From Actinoalloteichus fjordicus (GTDB lineage Bacteria > Actinomycetota > Actinomycetes > Mycobacteriales > Pseudonocardiaceae), in assembly GCF_001941625.1 (NCBI RefSeq), contig NZ_CP016076.1:558001-622000 (forward strand): a stretch of DNA of 64,000 nucleotides. Direction: 5' to 3'. Below the pieces are notes generated by a model that saw only the letters and a list, made by a program, of their open reading frames with translations, was not told the DNA's origin and ran no database searches. A program made the translations under genes and the position numbers. Of this stretch, positions 56,080 through 64,000 are shown piece after piece; the first letter of the stretch is position 1; each line of letters starts with the position of its first letter.

Positions 56080-58713
56080 ATGTCCGACAGCCCTGGCCAG
56101 GTCTCCGAAGCGGAGTCGCCGGAGTCGACAGGCTCTCCGCAGCGTGTCGAGGAGCATCAGCGGTCTTTTCGCTGGTTCTCCAGTGGACTGCTGGCCGTCG
56201 GCATCCTCTTCTCCGTCTTCGTCAGCGCCATGGTGCCCGGTGACTTCGGCTCCGACCTCTACTGGACGGCGCCGCTCCTGGCCGTCGGCTTCCTTCTCGC
56301 CGAGCGCTTCACCATCCACGTCGACGTCAACCGGGTCGGCTGGACGGTCTCCTTCACGGAGATCCCGCTGGTCATCGGCCTGCTCATCGCGCCGTTCGAA
56401 GTGGTGCTGATCGCTCATCTGCTCGCGGGCATGAGCATGCTGATGGGCACGCTGATCAGCAGGCGGGCCTACAGCCACGCGGTCTACAACGCGGGGGTGA
56501 TGTGCCTGGAGGTCGCGGTGCCGTTCGCGATGGTCGCCGTGCTCGGGCAGCTCCTGGAAGGGGTCGGCCCCAGCTGGCTGCCGGTGATGCTCGGCGCGTT
56601 GTTCTCCCCGCTCATCAGCATGTTGCTGGCACTGGCCGCGATGCGGGTGCTCGGCGGCGAAGTCCGCTTCTCCGGTGCGGTGCGGATGGCCGCCTACATC
56701 CTCGCGGTGGGACTGCTCAACACCTCGGTGGGCCTGGTCGGATTCGAGCTGGCCGACCGAGCGCCGTGGGGATGGGCGCTGCTGGTCTTCCTCTGTCTGG
56801 CGGTGGCCGCCTTCTACCGCGCCTACTCGGGTCTGCTGCGCGAACGCCGTGACCTGGAGGCCCTCAGCGACGTGAGTCTCACCGTCGCACGATCCGGTCA
56901 GCACGTGGCGGGCAGGCCTGCGGGCGAGCGGTCCATCGCCGTCGCAGACTCACGAGACGAATGGCAGTCGATCACCGACCGGATCAGGGATCAGCTCAAC
57001 GCCACCCGGGTGGTGCTGCACCTGCGGCTTGATCCCGACGGTGATCGGTTCAGCGTCGTCTCCGGGGAGGCCCTGCCCGTAGGCGCGCTCCCGAAGGGAG
57101 AGCTTCGCGACGACCCGCTGCTTCAGCTTCCCGGCACTCAGGTGCGCTACTTCCGGGCGATCGACGCGGTGGAGGAGATCCGCTCCGCATTGCAGAGCCG
57201 AGGCGCCTACGAGGCGCTCGTCGTGCCGTTGCGCGGGGCGCACCAGCTGCTCGGCGCCGTCGAGGTGCACGACCGGATCAGTCGGTGGCGGGGATTCGGG
57301 CAGGCCGACATCCGCCTGCTGCGCACGCTGGCCAGTCATCTCGCAACCACGATGGACAATCGCAGGCTGCTGGGCAGGCTGCGGCATGACGCCTATCACG
57401 ATCCGCTCACCGGACTGCTGAACCGGCCCGGGTTCCGCGAGGCCGCAGACGCACGCATCCAGCCGGGGCGGCAGGCCTCGATACTGCGCCTCGACCTCGA
57501 CGTGCTGTCCACGGTCAGCGATGCGCTCGGACATGCCTGGAGCGATCGGATGGTGGTCGCCGCGGGCGGGCGCATCCGCGACGTCCTCGGTGCCGACGCC
57601 CCGCTGGCCCGGTTGGAGAGCGGCTCCTTCGCGGTGTTGGTCCTGGACCGGAGCGACGAGGAGTTGGCCGAACTCGCCGAGCTGCTCCTGACGGAGGTCG
57701 TCCGCCCCTATCCGGTGGAGCGCCTGACGGTGGAGGCCTCGGCCGTCGTCGGCTACGCCTGCCTGGACGAGGAGCCGACGGAGGAGGAGTCGCCCGCCGA
57801 CGCGCTGCTCCAGCAGGCGGACGTCGCCATGCGGGCGGCCAGGACCGGTGATGCCGGGGTCCGTCGATACGCCCCGAGCATGGGGCAGATCTTCCTGCGG
57901 CGCTTTCAACTGGTCACCCAGTTCCGACAGGCCCTGGACACCGGCCAGGTCGAGGTGCACTTCCAGCCGAAGATCGCGCTGCGCAGTCGGGCGGTCGTCG
58001 GCGTGGAGGCGCTCGTACGGTGGGTTCACCCGGAATTCGGCAGGCTGGACCCGGACGAGTTCGTGCCTGCGGTCGAGGCGACCGGACTGGTCGACGCGCT
58101 GACGTCCTTCGTCATGGAGCGCGCCCTGATCGAGGTGCGCGGCTGGCTGGACCGAGGCCTGCGGATCTCGGCGGCGGTGAACCTGTCGGTGCGCAACCTC
58201 GCCGATGAGAACTTCCCAGAGCGGGTCGGCGAGGCCCTCAGCAGGCATGAGGTTCCGCCGCAGCTCCTGACCTTCGAGCTGACCGAGTCCGGGGTCATGT
58301 CCGATCCCGAGCGTGCGCTGCCGGTCCTGCGCAGGCTGCATGCGCTTGGTGTCGTGCTGGCCGTGGACGACTTCGGCACCGGCTACTCCTCGTTGGCCTA
58401 CCTGCGACAGCTGCCGGTCGACGAGGTGAAGATCGACAAGAGCTTCGTGTTCGGCATGGGCTCCGATCTCTCTGACATGGCGGTGGTCCGGTCGATCATC
58501 GAGCTCGGTCACTCCCTCGGCCTCGTCGTGGTGGCCGAGGGGGTCGAGGAGGACGCGGTGCGGGATCAGCTCGTCGAGATGGGCTGCGACATCGCCCAGG
58601 GCTATCTGATCTCTCGCCCGCTCCCGCTGGACCGCTTCGAGGCCTGGTTGCAGGCCCGTACGGTGCGGGTTCGCGGTCTCTACGATGAGACGGTGCTCAC
58701 ACTGGTCAGTTAG
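56080..58713 (+). CDS. Membrane GGDEF-EAL protein, probable cyclic di-GMP phosphodiesterase
   Basis: 877 aa. Residues about 30-255 form a multi-helix membrane sensor. A GAF-like region (about 290-430) and a degenerate GGDEF domain follow: the signature is E-S-G-S-F at 513-517, so it cannot be a normal cyclase. The EAL domain (about 620-870) has all catalytic residues: EAL at 643-645, NLSVRN, ELTESG, DDFGTGYSSL, KIDKSF, EGVE and QGY. It should degrade cyclic di-GMP, as do similar membrane GGDEF-EAL proteins in Streptomyces development. Start ATG 56080 has GAGGAGGA 5 nt upstream. The long leader before it may be regulatory. Confidence 0.9.
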   Translation: MSDSPGQVSEAESPESTGSPQRVEEHQRSFRWFSSGLLAVGILFSVFVSAMVPGDFGSDLYWTAPLLAVGFLLAERFTIHVDVNRVGWTVSFTEIPLVIGLLIAPFEVVLIAHLLAGMSMLMGTLISRRAYSHAVYNAGVMCLEVAVPFAMVAVLGQLLEGVGPSWLPVMLGALFSPLISMLLALAAMRVLGGEVRFSGAVRMAAYILAVGLLNTSVGLVGFELADRAPWGWALLVFLCLAVAAFYRAYSGLLRERRDLEALSDVSLTVARSGQHVAGRPAGERSIAVADSRDEWQSITDRIRDQLNATRVVLHLRLDPDGDRFSVVSGEALPVGALPKGELRDDPLLQLPGTQVRYFRAIDAVEEIRSALQSRGAYEALVVPLRGAHQLLGAVEVHDRISRWRGFGQADIRLLRTLASHLATTMDNRRLLGRLRHDAYHDPLTGLLNRPGFREAADARIQPGRQASILRLDLDVLSTVSDALGHAWSDRMVVAAGGRIRDVLGADAPLARLESGSFAVLVLDRSDEELAELAELLLTEVVRPYPVERLTVEASAVVGYACLDEEPTEEESPADALLQQADVAMRAARTGDAGVRRYAPSMGQIFLRRFQLVTQFRQALDTGQVEVHFQPKIALRSRAVVGVEALVRWVHPEFGRLDPDEFVPAVEATGLVDALTSFVMERALIEVRGWLDRGLRISAAVNLSVRNLADENFPERVGEALSRHEVPPQLLTFELTESGVMSDPERALPVLRRLHALGVVLAVDDFGTGYSSLAYLRQLPVDEVKIDKSFVFGMGSDLSDMAVVRSIIELGHSLGLVVVAEGVEEDAVRDQLVEMGCDIAQGYLISRPLPLDRFEAWLQARTVRVRGLYDETVLTLVS

Positions 58714-58791
58714 TCCAGGTGGGCGAGGTACCCCCGATTTCTCAATCCGGGCGGTCGTTGTGTAAAGTCTGGATCGCTCCCAGCCGAGCAG

Positions 58792-58867
58792 GCCCCAATA
58801 GCTCAGTCGGCAGAGCGTCTCCATGGTAAGGAGAAGGTCTACGGTTCGATTCCGTATTGGGGCTCCA
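58792..58867 (+). tRNA. tRNA-Thr (GGT)
   Basis: Acceptor GCCCCAA pairs with TTGGGGC. The anticodon stem-loop is TCTCC-AT-GGT-AA-GGAGA. The 3' CCA is encoded directly after discriminator T. It is followed by tRNA-Met and rpmG, the usual order in this block. Confidence 0.95.
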
Positions 58868-58935
58868 CGATCTCGTCGCGGCACTGGTCAGTTGAGTGTC
58901 GCGGCAGAGTCGTGTGTGTTGCGTCATGTTTGCTT

Positions 58936-59011
58936 GGCGGTGTAGCTCAGTTGGTAGAGCAAACGGCTCATAATCGTTGCGTCGCCGGTTCAAGTCCGGC
59001 CACCGCTACCA
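58936..59011 (+). tRNA. tRNA-Met (CAT), elongator
   Basis: Acceptor GGCGGTG pairs with CACCGCT (one G.U). The anticodon loop is CT-CAT-AA within an AACGG/TCGTT stem. Discriminator A is followed by an encoded CCA. The acceptor start pairs normally, as in an elongator. Placed between tRNA-Thr and rpmG. Confidence 0.95.
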
Positions 59012-59085
59012 AGTGAGATGGTCCACGCCCACATCAGTGGTCGGCCATCTCGATCCCGCGAGACCGAGTGAGAGAGAGGCTCCCC

Positions 59086-59250
59086 GTGGCCGCCACCGAC
59101 GTTCGCCCCAAGATCACGTTGGCGTGCGAGGAGTGCAAGCACCGTAACTACATCACCCGGAAGAACCGGCGGAACGACCCGGACCGTTTGGGCATCAAGA
59201 AGTACTGCTCGAACTGCAACACCCACCGGGTGCACAAGGAGACCCGCTGA
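59086..59250 (+). CDS. rpmG: 50S ribosomal protein L33
   Basis: 54-aa protein of the large subunit. It carries two CxxC pairs (CEECKHR and CSNCNTH), the zinc-binding C+ type. GTG 59086 gives the usual start [11 protein letters not shown]; the frame opens at 59068. It is preceded by tRNA-Thr and tRNA-Met and followed by a strong terminator, then hadA. Confidence 0.96.
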   Translation: MAATDVRPKITLACEECKHRNYITRKNRRNDPDRLGIKKYCSNCNTHRVHKETR

Positions 59251-59282
59251 CCGGATCGGTGCACCTGCACCCCCGTCGTCAC

Positions 59283-59334
59283 GACACGACCAGACCAAGG
59301 CCCTCGCCGATGCGGCGGGGGCCTTCGTCGTGTC
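59283..59334 (+). terminator. Strong hairpin after rpmG
   Basis: Outer arms GACACGAC / GTCGTGTC and inner arms AAGGCCC-CGCCG / CGGCG-GGGCCTT fold into a large stem-loop 33 nt after rpmG. It lies before the hadA start by 135 nt and probably separates transcripts. Confidence 0.65.
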
Positions 59335-59468
59335 ATGGGCAGGCTGCGGCTGGGCGGGCCGGACCACGTCGGGTCGGGTCGCGGGGGAGCAGGACGTCGC
59401 CGAGGAGAACCTCGCCGAGGAGAACCTGACAGCGTCCCCGGCGACCGCCCATCGGTACGGTAAGGCCC

Positions 59469-60026
59469 GTGGCCCTGGATCAAGCCTTCATCGGACGTGT
59501 CTATCCGCCTACTGCGCCGTACGAGGTCGCGCGGGAGAAGATCCGCGAGTTCGCCGTCGCGGTCGGCGCCGCCGATCCCGTGCATCACGACGTCGCGGCG
59601 GCGGTCGCGGCCGGGCATCCCGATGTGATCGCTCCGCCGACCTTCGCCGTCATCCTCTCGATGGGGGCGACCTCGGCGCTGACCGAGGACCCCGAGCTGG
59701 GACTGGACTACAGCCGGGTGGTCCACGGCGACCAGAGCTTCGTGCATCATCGCCCCATCCGAGGCGGGGACCGCCTCCTCACCACGACGACGGTCGAGAG
59801 CATCGTCAGCCGGGCGGGCAACGACATGATCACCGTCCGAGCCGACATCAACACCGAGGACGGCGAACTGGTGACGGTCGCTCGCTCCATGCTCGTCGCC
59901 AGGGGCACCGCAGACACGCCCGCGCCGGGTTCGAACGGATCGGCTTCGACCGGGAACGGTGCCGGAGATCAGGACGCCACCGGCTCGGCCGGTGCCGCGA
60001 GCGAGTCGGAAGGGGCCAGGGCATGA
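59469..60026 (+). CDS. hadA: MaoC-type dehydratase subunit HadA-like
   Basis: 185 aa. The FAS1-like dehydratase (MaoC N-terminal) domain covers residues 1 to about 150: FIGRVYPPTAPYEV, VIAPPTFAV, VVHGDQSFVHHRPI and an RAGN..I middle. It forms a dimer with HadB for the 3-hydroxyacyl-ACP dehydration step of fatty acid synthase II. The last 35 residues are a disordered Ala/Gly tail. Start GTG 59469. It overlaps hadB (ATGA). Confidence 0.85.
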   Translation: MALDQAFIGRVYPPTAPYEVAREKIREFAVAVGAADPVHHDVAAAVAAGHPDVIAPPTFAVILSMGATSALTEDPELGLDYSRVVHGDQSFVHHRPIRGGDRLLTTTTVESIVSRAGNDMITVRADINTEDGELVTVARSMLVARGTADTPAPGSNGSASTGNGAGDQDATGSAGAASESEGARA

Positions 60027-60448
60027 GCCTGCGTGCTGCGGCGGACGTCGAGGTCGGCGAGCTGCTTCCGGAGTCGCGCGTGTCGGTCAGCCGGGCGGAC
60101 CTCGTCCGGTACGCCGGTGCGTCCGGCGACTTCAATCCGATTCACTGGAACGAACGAGTGGCCCGCGAGGTCGGCCTTCCCGACGTGATCGCCCACGGCA
60201 TGTTCACCATGGCTCAGGGTGCGCGGCTGGTGGCCGACTGGGCGGGCGATCCAGCCGCGGTGGTCGAGTTCGGGGTTCGCTTCACGCGGCCGGTCGTGGT
60301 GCCGGACGACGAGGACGGCGGCCTGATCGAGTTGTCCGGCAAGGTCACCGGGCGCGATGACGACGGCACGCTGAAGGTCACCGTCACCGCGCGCAGCAGG
60401 GGACAGGCGGTGCTGGGCCGGGCGATCGCGCGGGTTCGACTGGCCTGA
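60023..60448 (+). CDS. hadB: MaoC-type dehydratase subunit HadB-like
   Basis: 141 aa, close to mycobacterial HadB (142). It has the hydratase-2 motif: YAGASGDFNPIHWNE with catalytic Asp and His, then VIAHGMFTM. HadA lacks this catalytic set, so HadAB is the functional unit. ATG 60023 overlaps the hadA stop. No hadC follows, in contrast to mycobacteria. Confidence 0.9.
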   Translation: MSLRAAADVEVGELLPESRVSVSRADLVRYAGASGDFNPIHWNERVAREVGLPDVIAHGMFTMAQGARLVADWAGDPAAVVEFGVRFTRPVVVPDDEDGGLIELSGKVTGRDDDGTLKVTVTARSRGQAVLGRAIARVRLA

Positions 60449-60696
60449 TCGCAGGCACCTCGGCGGCTCGTGACGCCGCGCCCGCCCGGCCGCTCCGGTG
60501 CCCGCCCGTCGGCGTACTGCTGACCGCCGACGTCGGCGAGCGGGACTGCGCGGGCCTGCTGCCTGCCGCAGGCGGGACGGCCCGGCTGCGGCCCCCGCCA
60601 GGCAGGTCGCTGCGCGGGCCCGGCCTGCGGCGGTGGACTTCGAGCGAGAACGTCGGATACGCGGGGGCACGGGCGTTTCGCCATCGGCTGGAGACA

Positions 60697-60732
60697 CGAC
60701 ACCGCCGGGAGCGAGTGCTCCCGGCGGTGTCG
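60697..60732. terminator. Perfect 16-bp hairpin between convergent genes
   Basis: CGACACCGCCGGGAGC and its exact complement GCTCCCGGCGGTGTCG flank a GAGT tetraloop. It lies in the 370-nt gap between hadB (+) and the aminotransferase (-), which otherwise holds no gene, so it can end both transcripts. Confidence 0.8.
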
Positions 60733-60815
60733 GCGGCCCGACGGGGCCGTTGCCGCATGGGTTCCCGTGGGTCGTGGCGCAGGCCAGGTCGAGTGCCGTG
60801 CCTGCCGTTCGTGAT

Positions 60816-62057
60816 CTAGCGGGCCTCGGCGAGCAGCGCGCCCATCCGCTCGACGCCGGTCACCAGGTCCTCGTCGCCGAGGGCGTAGGACAGCCGCAGG
60901 TAGCCGGGCGTGCCGAAGGCCTCACCGGGCACCACGGCCACCTCGGCGTGCTCCAGGACGACCTCTGCCAGGTCGATGCTCGACGTGAGCCGCCTGCCGC
61001 GCAGCTCCTTGCCGAGCAGCTCCCGGACCGAGGGGTACACGTAGAACGCGCCCTGCGGGGTGGGGCAGGCCACTCCGGGGATCTTCGACAGCAGGGACAC
61101 GATCGTCTGCCGCCTGCGATCGAATGCCGTCCGCATCTCCGTCACCGCGTCCAGCGGTCCCGCCACGGCGGCCAGGGCCGCCCGCTGCGAGACGTTGGCG
61201 ACGTTGGAGGTCAGGTGCGACTGAAGGTTGCCCGCCGCCTTGATGACGTCCTTCGGGCCGATCATCCAGCCCACTCGCCATCCGGTCATCGCGAAGGTCT
61301 TGGCGACCCCGTTCACCACGATGCACCGATCGGCCAGCTCCGGGACGGCGACCGGAAGCGAGAGCGCCTGCACGTCGTCGTAGACGAGGTGCTCGTAGAT
61401 CTCGTCGGTGATCACCCAGATGCCGTGCTCCGCCGCCCAGCGGCCGATCGCGGCGACCTGCTCCGGCGGGTACACCGCACCCGTCGGGTTCGATGGCGAG
61501 CAGAAGAGCAGCACCTTCGTCGCGGCCGTCCTGGCGACCTCGAGCTGCTCGACGCTGACCAGGTATCCGGTCGACTCGTCGGTGGGCACGACCACAGCGG
61601 CACCGCCCGCGAGAGTGATCGCCTCGGGGTAGGTGGTCCAGTAGGGGGCGGGCAGGAGCACCTCGTCGCCGGGGTCCAGCAGGGTGGCAAAGGCCTGGTA
61701 GACGGCCTGCTTGCCACCGTTGGTGACCAGCACCTGACTCGGCTCGACCTGGTACTGGGAGTCGCGCAGGGTCTTCTCGACGATCGCCTCGCGGAGCTCG
61801 GGCAGGCCCCCCGCCGGGGTGTAGCGGTGATTCCTCGGCTCGGCGCAGGCGGCCTCGGCCGCAGCCACGATGTGCGGCGGGGTCGGGAAGTCCGGCTCAC
61901 CCGCACCGAACCCGATGACTGGTCTGCCCGCTGCCTTGAGGGCCTTGGCCTTGGCGTCCACTGCCAGGGTCGCGGACTCGCGGATGCCGCCCACTCGTGC
62001 CGAGATTCGGGGGCGGAGCGGGCTGGGAACTGGGCTGTCTGTCTGTGGAACGGCCAT
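60816..62057 (-). CDS. aspC: Pyridoxal phosphate-dependent aminotransferase (aspartate-type)
   Basis: 413-aa class I aminotransferase. The PLP Lys lies in [16 protein letters not shown]. The substrate-binding GEPDFPTP, the NPTG motif (SPSNPTGAV) and EIYEHLVYD are typical of bacterial Asp/aromatic aminotransferases. The position before secE matches other actinomycetes. ATG 62057 has GGGAGC 10 nt upstream; an earlier ATG at 62117 is less likely. The substrate is probably aspartate, but related enzymes accept others. Confidence 0.92.
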   Translation of the reverse strand: MAVPQTDSPVPSPLRPRISARVGGIRESATLAVDAKAKALKAAGRPVIGFGAGEPDFPTPPHIVAAAEAACAEPRNHRYTPAGGLPELREAIVEKTLRDSQYQVEPSQVLVTNGGKQAVYQAFATLLDPGDEVLLPAPYWTTYPEAITLAGGAAVVVPTDESTGYLVSVEQLEVARTAATKVLLFCSPSNPTGAVYPPEQVAAIGRWAAEHGIWVITDEIYEHLVYDDVQALSLPVAVPELADRCIVVNGVAKTFAMTGWRVGWMIGPKDVIKAAGNLQSHLTSNVANVSQRAALAAVAGPLDAVTEMRTAFDRRRQTIVSLLSKIPGVACPTPQGAFYVYPSVRELLGKELRGRRLTSSIDLAEVVLEHAEVAVVPGEAFGTPGYLRLSYALGDEDLVTGVERMGALLAEAR

Positions 62058-62274
62058 GCCGGAATGCTCCCAGACCTGGCCTTCTGTCGGTGAGCCTGCC
62101 CCTGGAGTCGCGGTCATGACGGTCTGCGGGCAATGGGGTTGGAGTAATGCGGGCCGCGTACCGTACACTTCCGATCCTGGGCAGGCTCACCGCTTCAGAC
62201 CCGGCTGCGTCATGGGTCGGCGACGGTGCGCGAGGTTGTCCGGACGGCGGTGGACCATCCGGTTCGGCCGCCAA

Positions 62275-62347
<73 letters not shown>

Positions 62348-62381
62348 CGTCGAAGCCGACGGCTGAGCGGAGGAGCGCAGC

Positions 62382-62795
62382 GTGAGCGAGGACCGCGAGC
62401 ACAAGCGGGACGGGGAGGGCGACGACGCCTCCCGGCCACGCAGCGCTGCCGAGCGTCGCGAGCGCCGCGCCTCCGGGCGCCCGGCTGCCAGGAAGGACCG
62501 ACGCGGCGGAGACGCCGAGTCGTCCAAGGGCGAGGTAGTGAGTTCGGGCGCCACCCCGAAGAAGGGGCGGCCGACCGAGTCGCGCGACGGCAAGGGCAAG
62601 CGCCCTTCGCTGCCGCGTAGGCTTGGTCGGTTCATCCGCGAGGTCGTGGCTGAACTCCGGAAGGTCATCTGGCCCACGCGCAAGCAGATGGTGACCTACA
62701 CACTGGTGGTGCTGGTCTTCGTTTCCTTCATGGTGACGCTGGTGGCGGGACTGGACATCGCCTTCAGCCAGGGCGTGTTGTGGCTGTTCGGCTGA
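62382..62795 (+). CDS. secE: Preprotein translocase subunit SecE
   Basis: 137 aa. A long Arg/Glu-rich cytoplasmic extension (residues 1-85) precedes the family core [20 protein letters not shown] and a single membrane helix ([21 protein letters not shown]). It stabilises SecY. Start GTG 62382, with GGAGG at 62370. Followed by nusG. Confidence 0.95.
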   Translation: MSEDREHKRDGEGDDASRPRSAAERRERRASGRPAARKDRRGGDAESSKGEVVSSGATPKKGRPTESRDGKGKRPSLPRRLGRFIREVVAELRKVIWPTRKQMVTYTLVVLVFVSFMVTLVAGLDIAFSQGVLWLFG

Positions 62796-62868
62796 TCTCG
62801 ATCCGTTGCGGATCGCAGGTCGGTGGACGGGCCGCGACCGCGACACACGAGAGGAAGCGGGACCGACA

Positions 62869-63666
62869 GTGACCTCCAACGAGGACAGCCAGGAGCTGGC
62901 CGGCCTGTCCGACGCGCAGGTGCACGCCAAGGACGCCGATGACGACTCGACGGCTGTCGAGTCCGCCGAGGCCGGCGAGACTGCCACGGAGGCCACCGAC
63001 GGTGCTGCTGCCGGAGCGGCCTCGACAGGCGAGGCGGCCGAGGAGCCCCAGGACGAGCCCGAGTTCGACCCGGTGGCCGAGATGCGCGCCGCGCTCGCGA
63101 GCGCGCCCGGCGAGTGGTACGTCGTGCACTCCTACGCCGGTTACGAGAACAAGGTCAAGACCAACCTCGAGACCCGGGTCCAGACCCTCGACGTGGAGGA
63201 CTTCATCTTCCAGGTCGAGGTGCCGACCGAAGAGGTCACCGAGATCAAGAACGGCCAGCGCAAGCAGGTGCAGCGCAAGGTGCTGCCCGGCTACATCCTG
63301 GTCCGGATGGAGCTGAACGACGCCTCCTGGGGCGCGGTGCGCAACACGCCTGGTGTCACCGGCTTCGTCGGGGCCACCTCGCGTCCCTCGCCGCTGACCC
63401 TGGACGAGGTGCTGAAGTTCCTCGTCCCGCAGGTCGAGGAGGCCAAGCCGGAGAAGGGCAAGGCCGCCGCTGCGGCAAGCAAGTCGAACATCGAGGTCGA
63501 CTTCGAGGTCGGCGAGTCGGTGACCGTCATGGACGGGCCGTTCGCCACCCTGCCCGCGACGATTAACGAGGTCAACGCCGACGCACAGAAGCTCAAGGTG
63601 CTGGTGTCGATCTTCGGCCGCGAGACTCCGGTGGAGCTGTCGTTCAACCAGGTCTCCAAGATCTGA
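62869..63666 (+). CDS. nusG: Transcription termination/antitermination factor NusG
   Basis: 265 aa with an acidic Ala/Glu extension (about 75 residues) before the NGN domain ([19 protein letters not shown]). The KOW domain ends it ([19 protein letters not shown]). The acidic extension is common in actinobacterial NusG. GTG 62869 has GAGGA about 13 nt upstream. Usually rplK follows directly; here the next gene is rplA. Confidence 0.95.
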   Translation: MTSNEDSQELAGLSDAQVHAKDADDDSTAVESAEAGETATEATDGAAAGAASTGEAAEEPQDEPEFDPVAEMRAALASAPGEWYVVHSYAGYENKVKTNLETRVQTLDVEDFIFQVEVPTEEVTEIKNGQRKQVQRKVLPGYILVRMELNDASWGAVRNTPGVTGFVGATSRPSPLTLDEVLKFLVPQVEEAKPEKGKAAAAASKSNIEVDFEVGESVTVMDGPFATLPATINEVNADAQKLKVLVSIFGRETPVELSFNQVSKI

Positions 63667-63725
63667 CCACGGCGACATTCGTTCGCCTGCTCAAGACCCC
63701 GCCGCGTCCCTGCGGCGTCGGAAAT

Positions 63726-63756
63726 GTGGGAGGGCCACGCGCTGGCCCGTCACCAC
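63726..63756 (+). promoter_or_regulatory. Hairpin resembling the L1 mRNA site upstream of rplA
   Basis: GTGG-GA-GGGCCA-CGCGC-TGGCCC-GTCA-CCAC: outer stem GTGG/CCAC, asymmetric internal loop and inner stem GGGCCA/TGGCCC. The L1 binding site in 23S rRNA and in L1-regulated mRNAs has a GTGGGAG strand facing an ACCAC strand in the same way. It begins 61 bases before the rplA start. Autoregulation by L1 is inferred. A second hairpin, CGCCGC/GCGGCG, lies at 63700-63717. Confidence 0.5.
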
Positions 63757-63786
63757 GACTGATCCAGAATCGAAGGAACAGAGGAC

Positions 63787-64000
63787 ATGACCAAGCGCAG
63801 CAAGGCTTATCGTCAGGCAGAAGAGCTGATCGACCGCGCGCGGCTCTACTCGCCGCTGGAGGCGACCAAGCTGGCCCAGGAGACCGCCAAGGCCAAGCAG
63901 AACTCCACGGTCGAGGTGGCGATCCGGCTCGGCGTCGACCCGCGTAAGGCCGACCAGATGGTGCGTGGCACCGTCAACCTGCCGCACGGCACCGGCAAGA
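63787..64000 (+). CDS. rplA: 50S ribosomal protein L1, partial
   Basis: The 5' end of the L1 gene; 71 codons are in the window. Start ATG 63787 with AGAGGA upstream. The protein begins [16 protein letters not shown] and shows [20 protein letters not shown] and NLPHGTGK, diagnostic for L1. rplK would normally lie between nusG and this gene but is missing; only 120 nt separate them. Confidence 0.96.
   Translation, partial: MTKRSKAYRQAEELIDRARLYSPLEATKLAQETAKAKQNSTVEVAIRLGVDPRKADQMVRGTVNLPHGTGK

Noticed and set aside
63787-64000. Reading the last gene as rplK (L11), as position after nusG would suggest
   Set aside because: The protein begins [16 protein letters not shown] and contains [12 protein letters not shown], which is L1 and not L11.

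Overview
The window is very GC-rich DNA with frequent GTG starts and short start/stop overlaps (ATGA, GTGA). It carries the gene order nuoA-N / polyprenyl diphosphate synthase / htpX / yajQ / rpmG / hadAB / aspartate-type aminotransferase / secE / nusG, which is a conserved backbone in actinomycetes. I infer a filamentous or related actinomycete, most likely of the Pseudonocardiales. hadAB without hadC suggests an organism lacking mycolic acids.

Layout. (1) 0.1-19.4 kb is a respiratory block: a MenJ-like menaquinone reductase, all fourteen complex I genes nuoA-N as one tightly overlapping operon, and a long-chain polyprenyl diphosphate synthase for the menaquinone tail. (2) 19.6-28.7 kb holds a RarD/EamA transporter, a large disordered membrane protein with a C-terminal sunset-like domain, a 2-oxoacid:ferredoxin oxidoreductase pair (korAB), and a divergent Lrp regulator / arginine-dihydrolase pair. 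(3) 28.8-34.8 kb is a two-component system divergent from a lipoprotein, an adaptor and a MacB-type ABC transporter. (4) 35.4-41.7 kb holds a small unknown protein, a metallo-beta-lactamase-fold hydrolase, and a locus with a soluble Ser/Thr kinase, an HTH-N6-adenine methylase-specificity fusion and, divergently, a PP2C phosphatase with a long repetitive tail. This last locus is the best candidate for an undescribed system. (5) 42.3-54.4 kb is accessory: RidA, an AAA NTPase, a secreted tripeptidyl-aminopeptidase-type hydrolase, an ADP-ribosylglycohydrolase with a decayed partial copy beside it, htpX, an isolated rmlA, an AraC / NAD(P)-binding / DUF1772 cluster, a small secreted peptide and tRNA-Tyr. 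(6) 54.5-64 kb holds yajQ, a membrane GGDEF-EAL protein, tRNA-Thr, tRNA-Met, rpmG, hadA, hadB, an aminotransferase, tRNA-Trp, secE, nusG and the start of rplA.

How it fits together. Regions 1 and 6 are core energy and translation functions. MenJ and the prenyl synthase make the quinone that complex I reduces. KorAB makes reduced ferredoxin from 2-oxoacids. The accessory regions carry signalling, export and defence-like genes. Points most worth checking are the absence of rplK between nusG and rplA, the kinase/methylase/phosphatase locus, a 31-codon ORF exactly bridging nuoL and nuoM, an iron-box-like site before nuoA, and several clean operator-like dyads.
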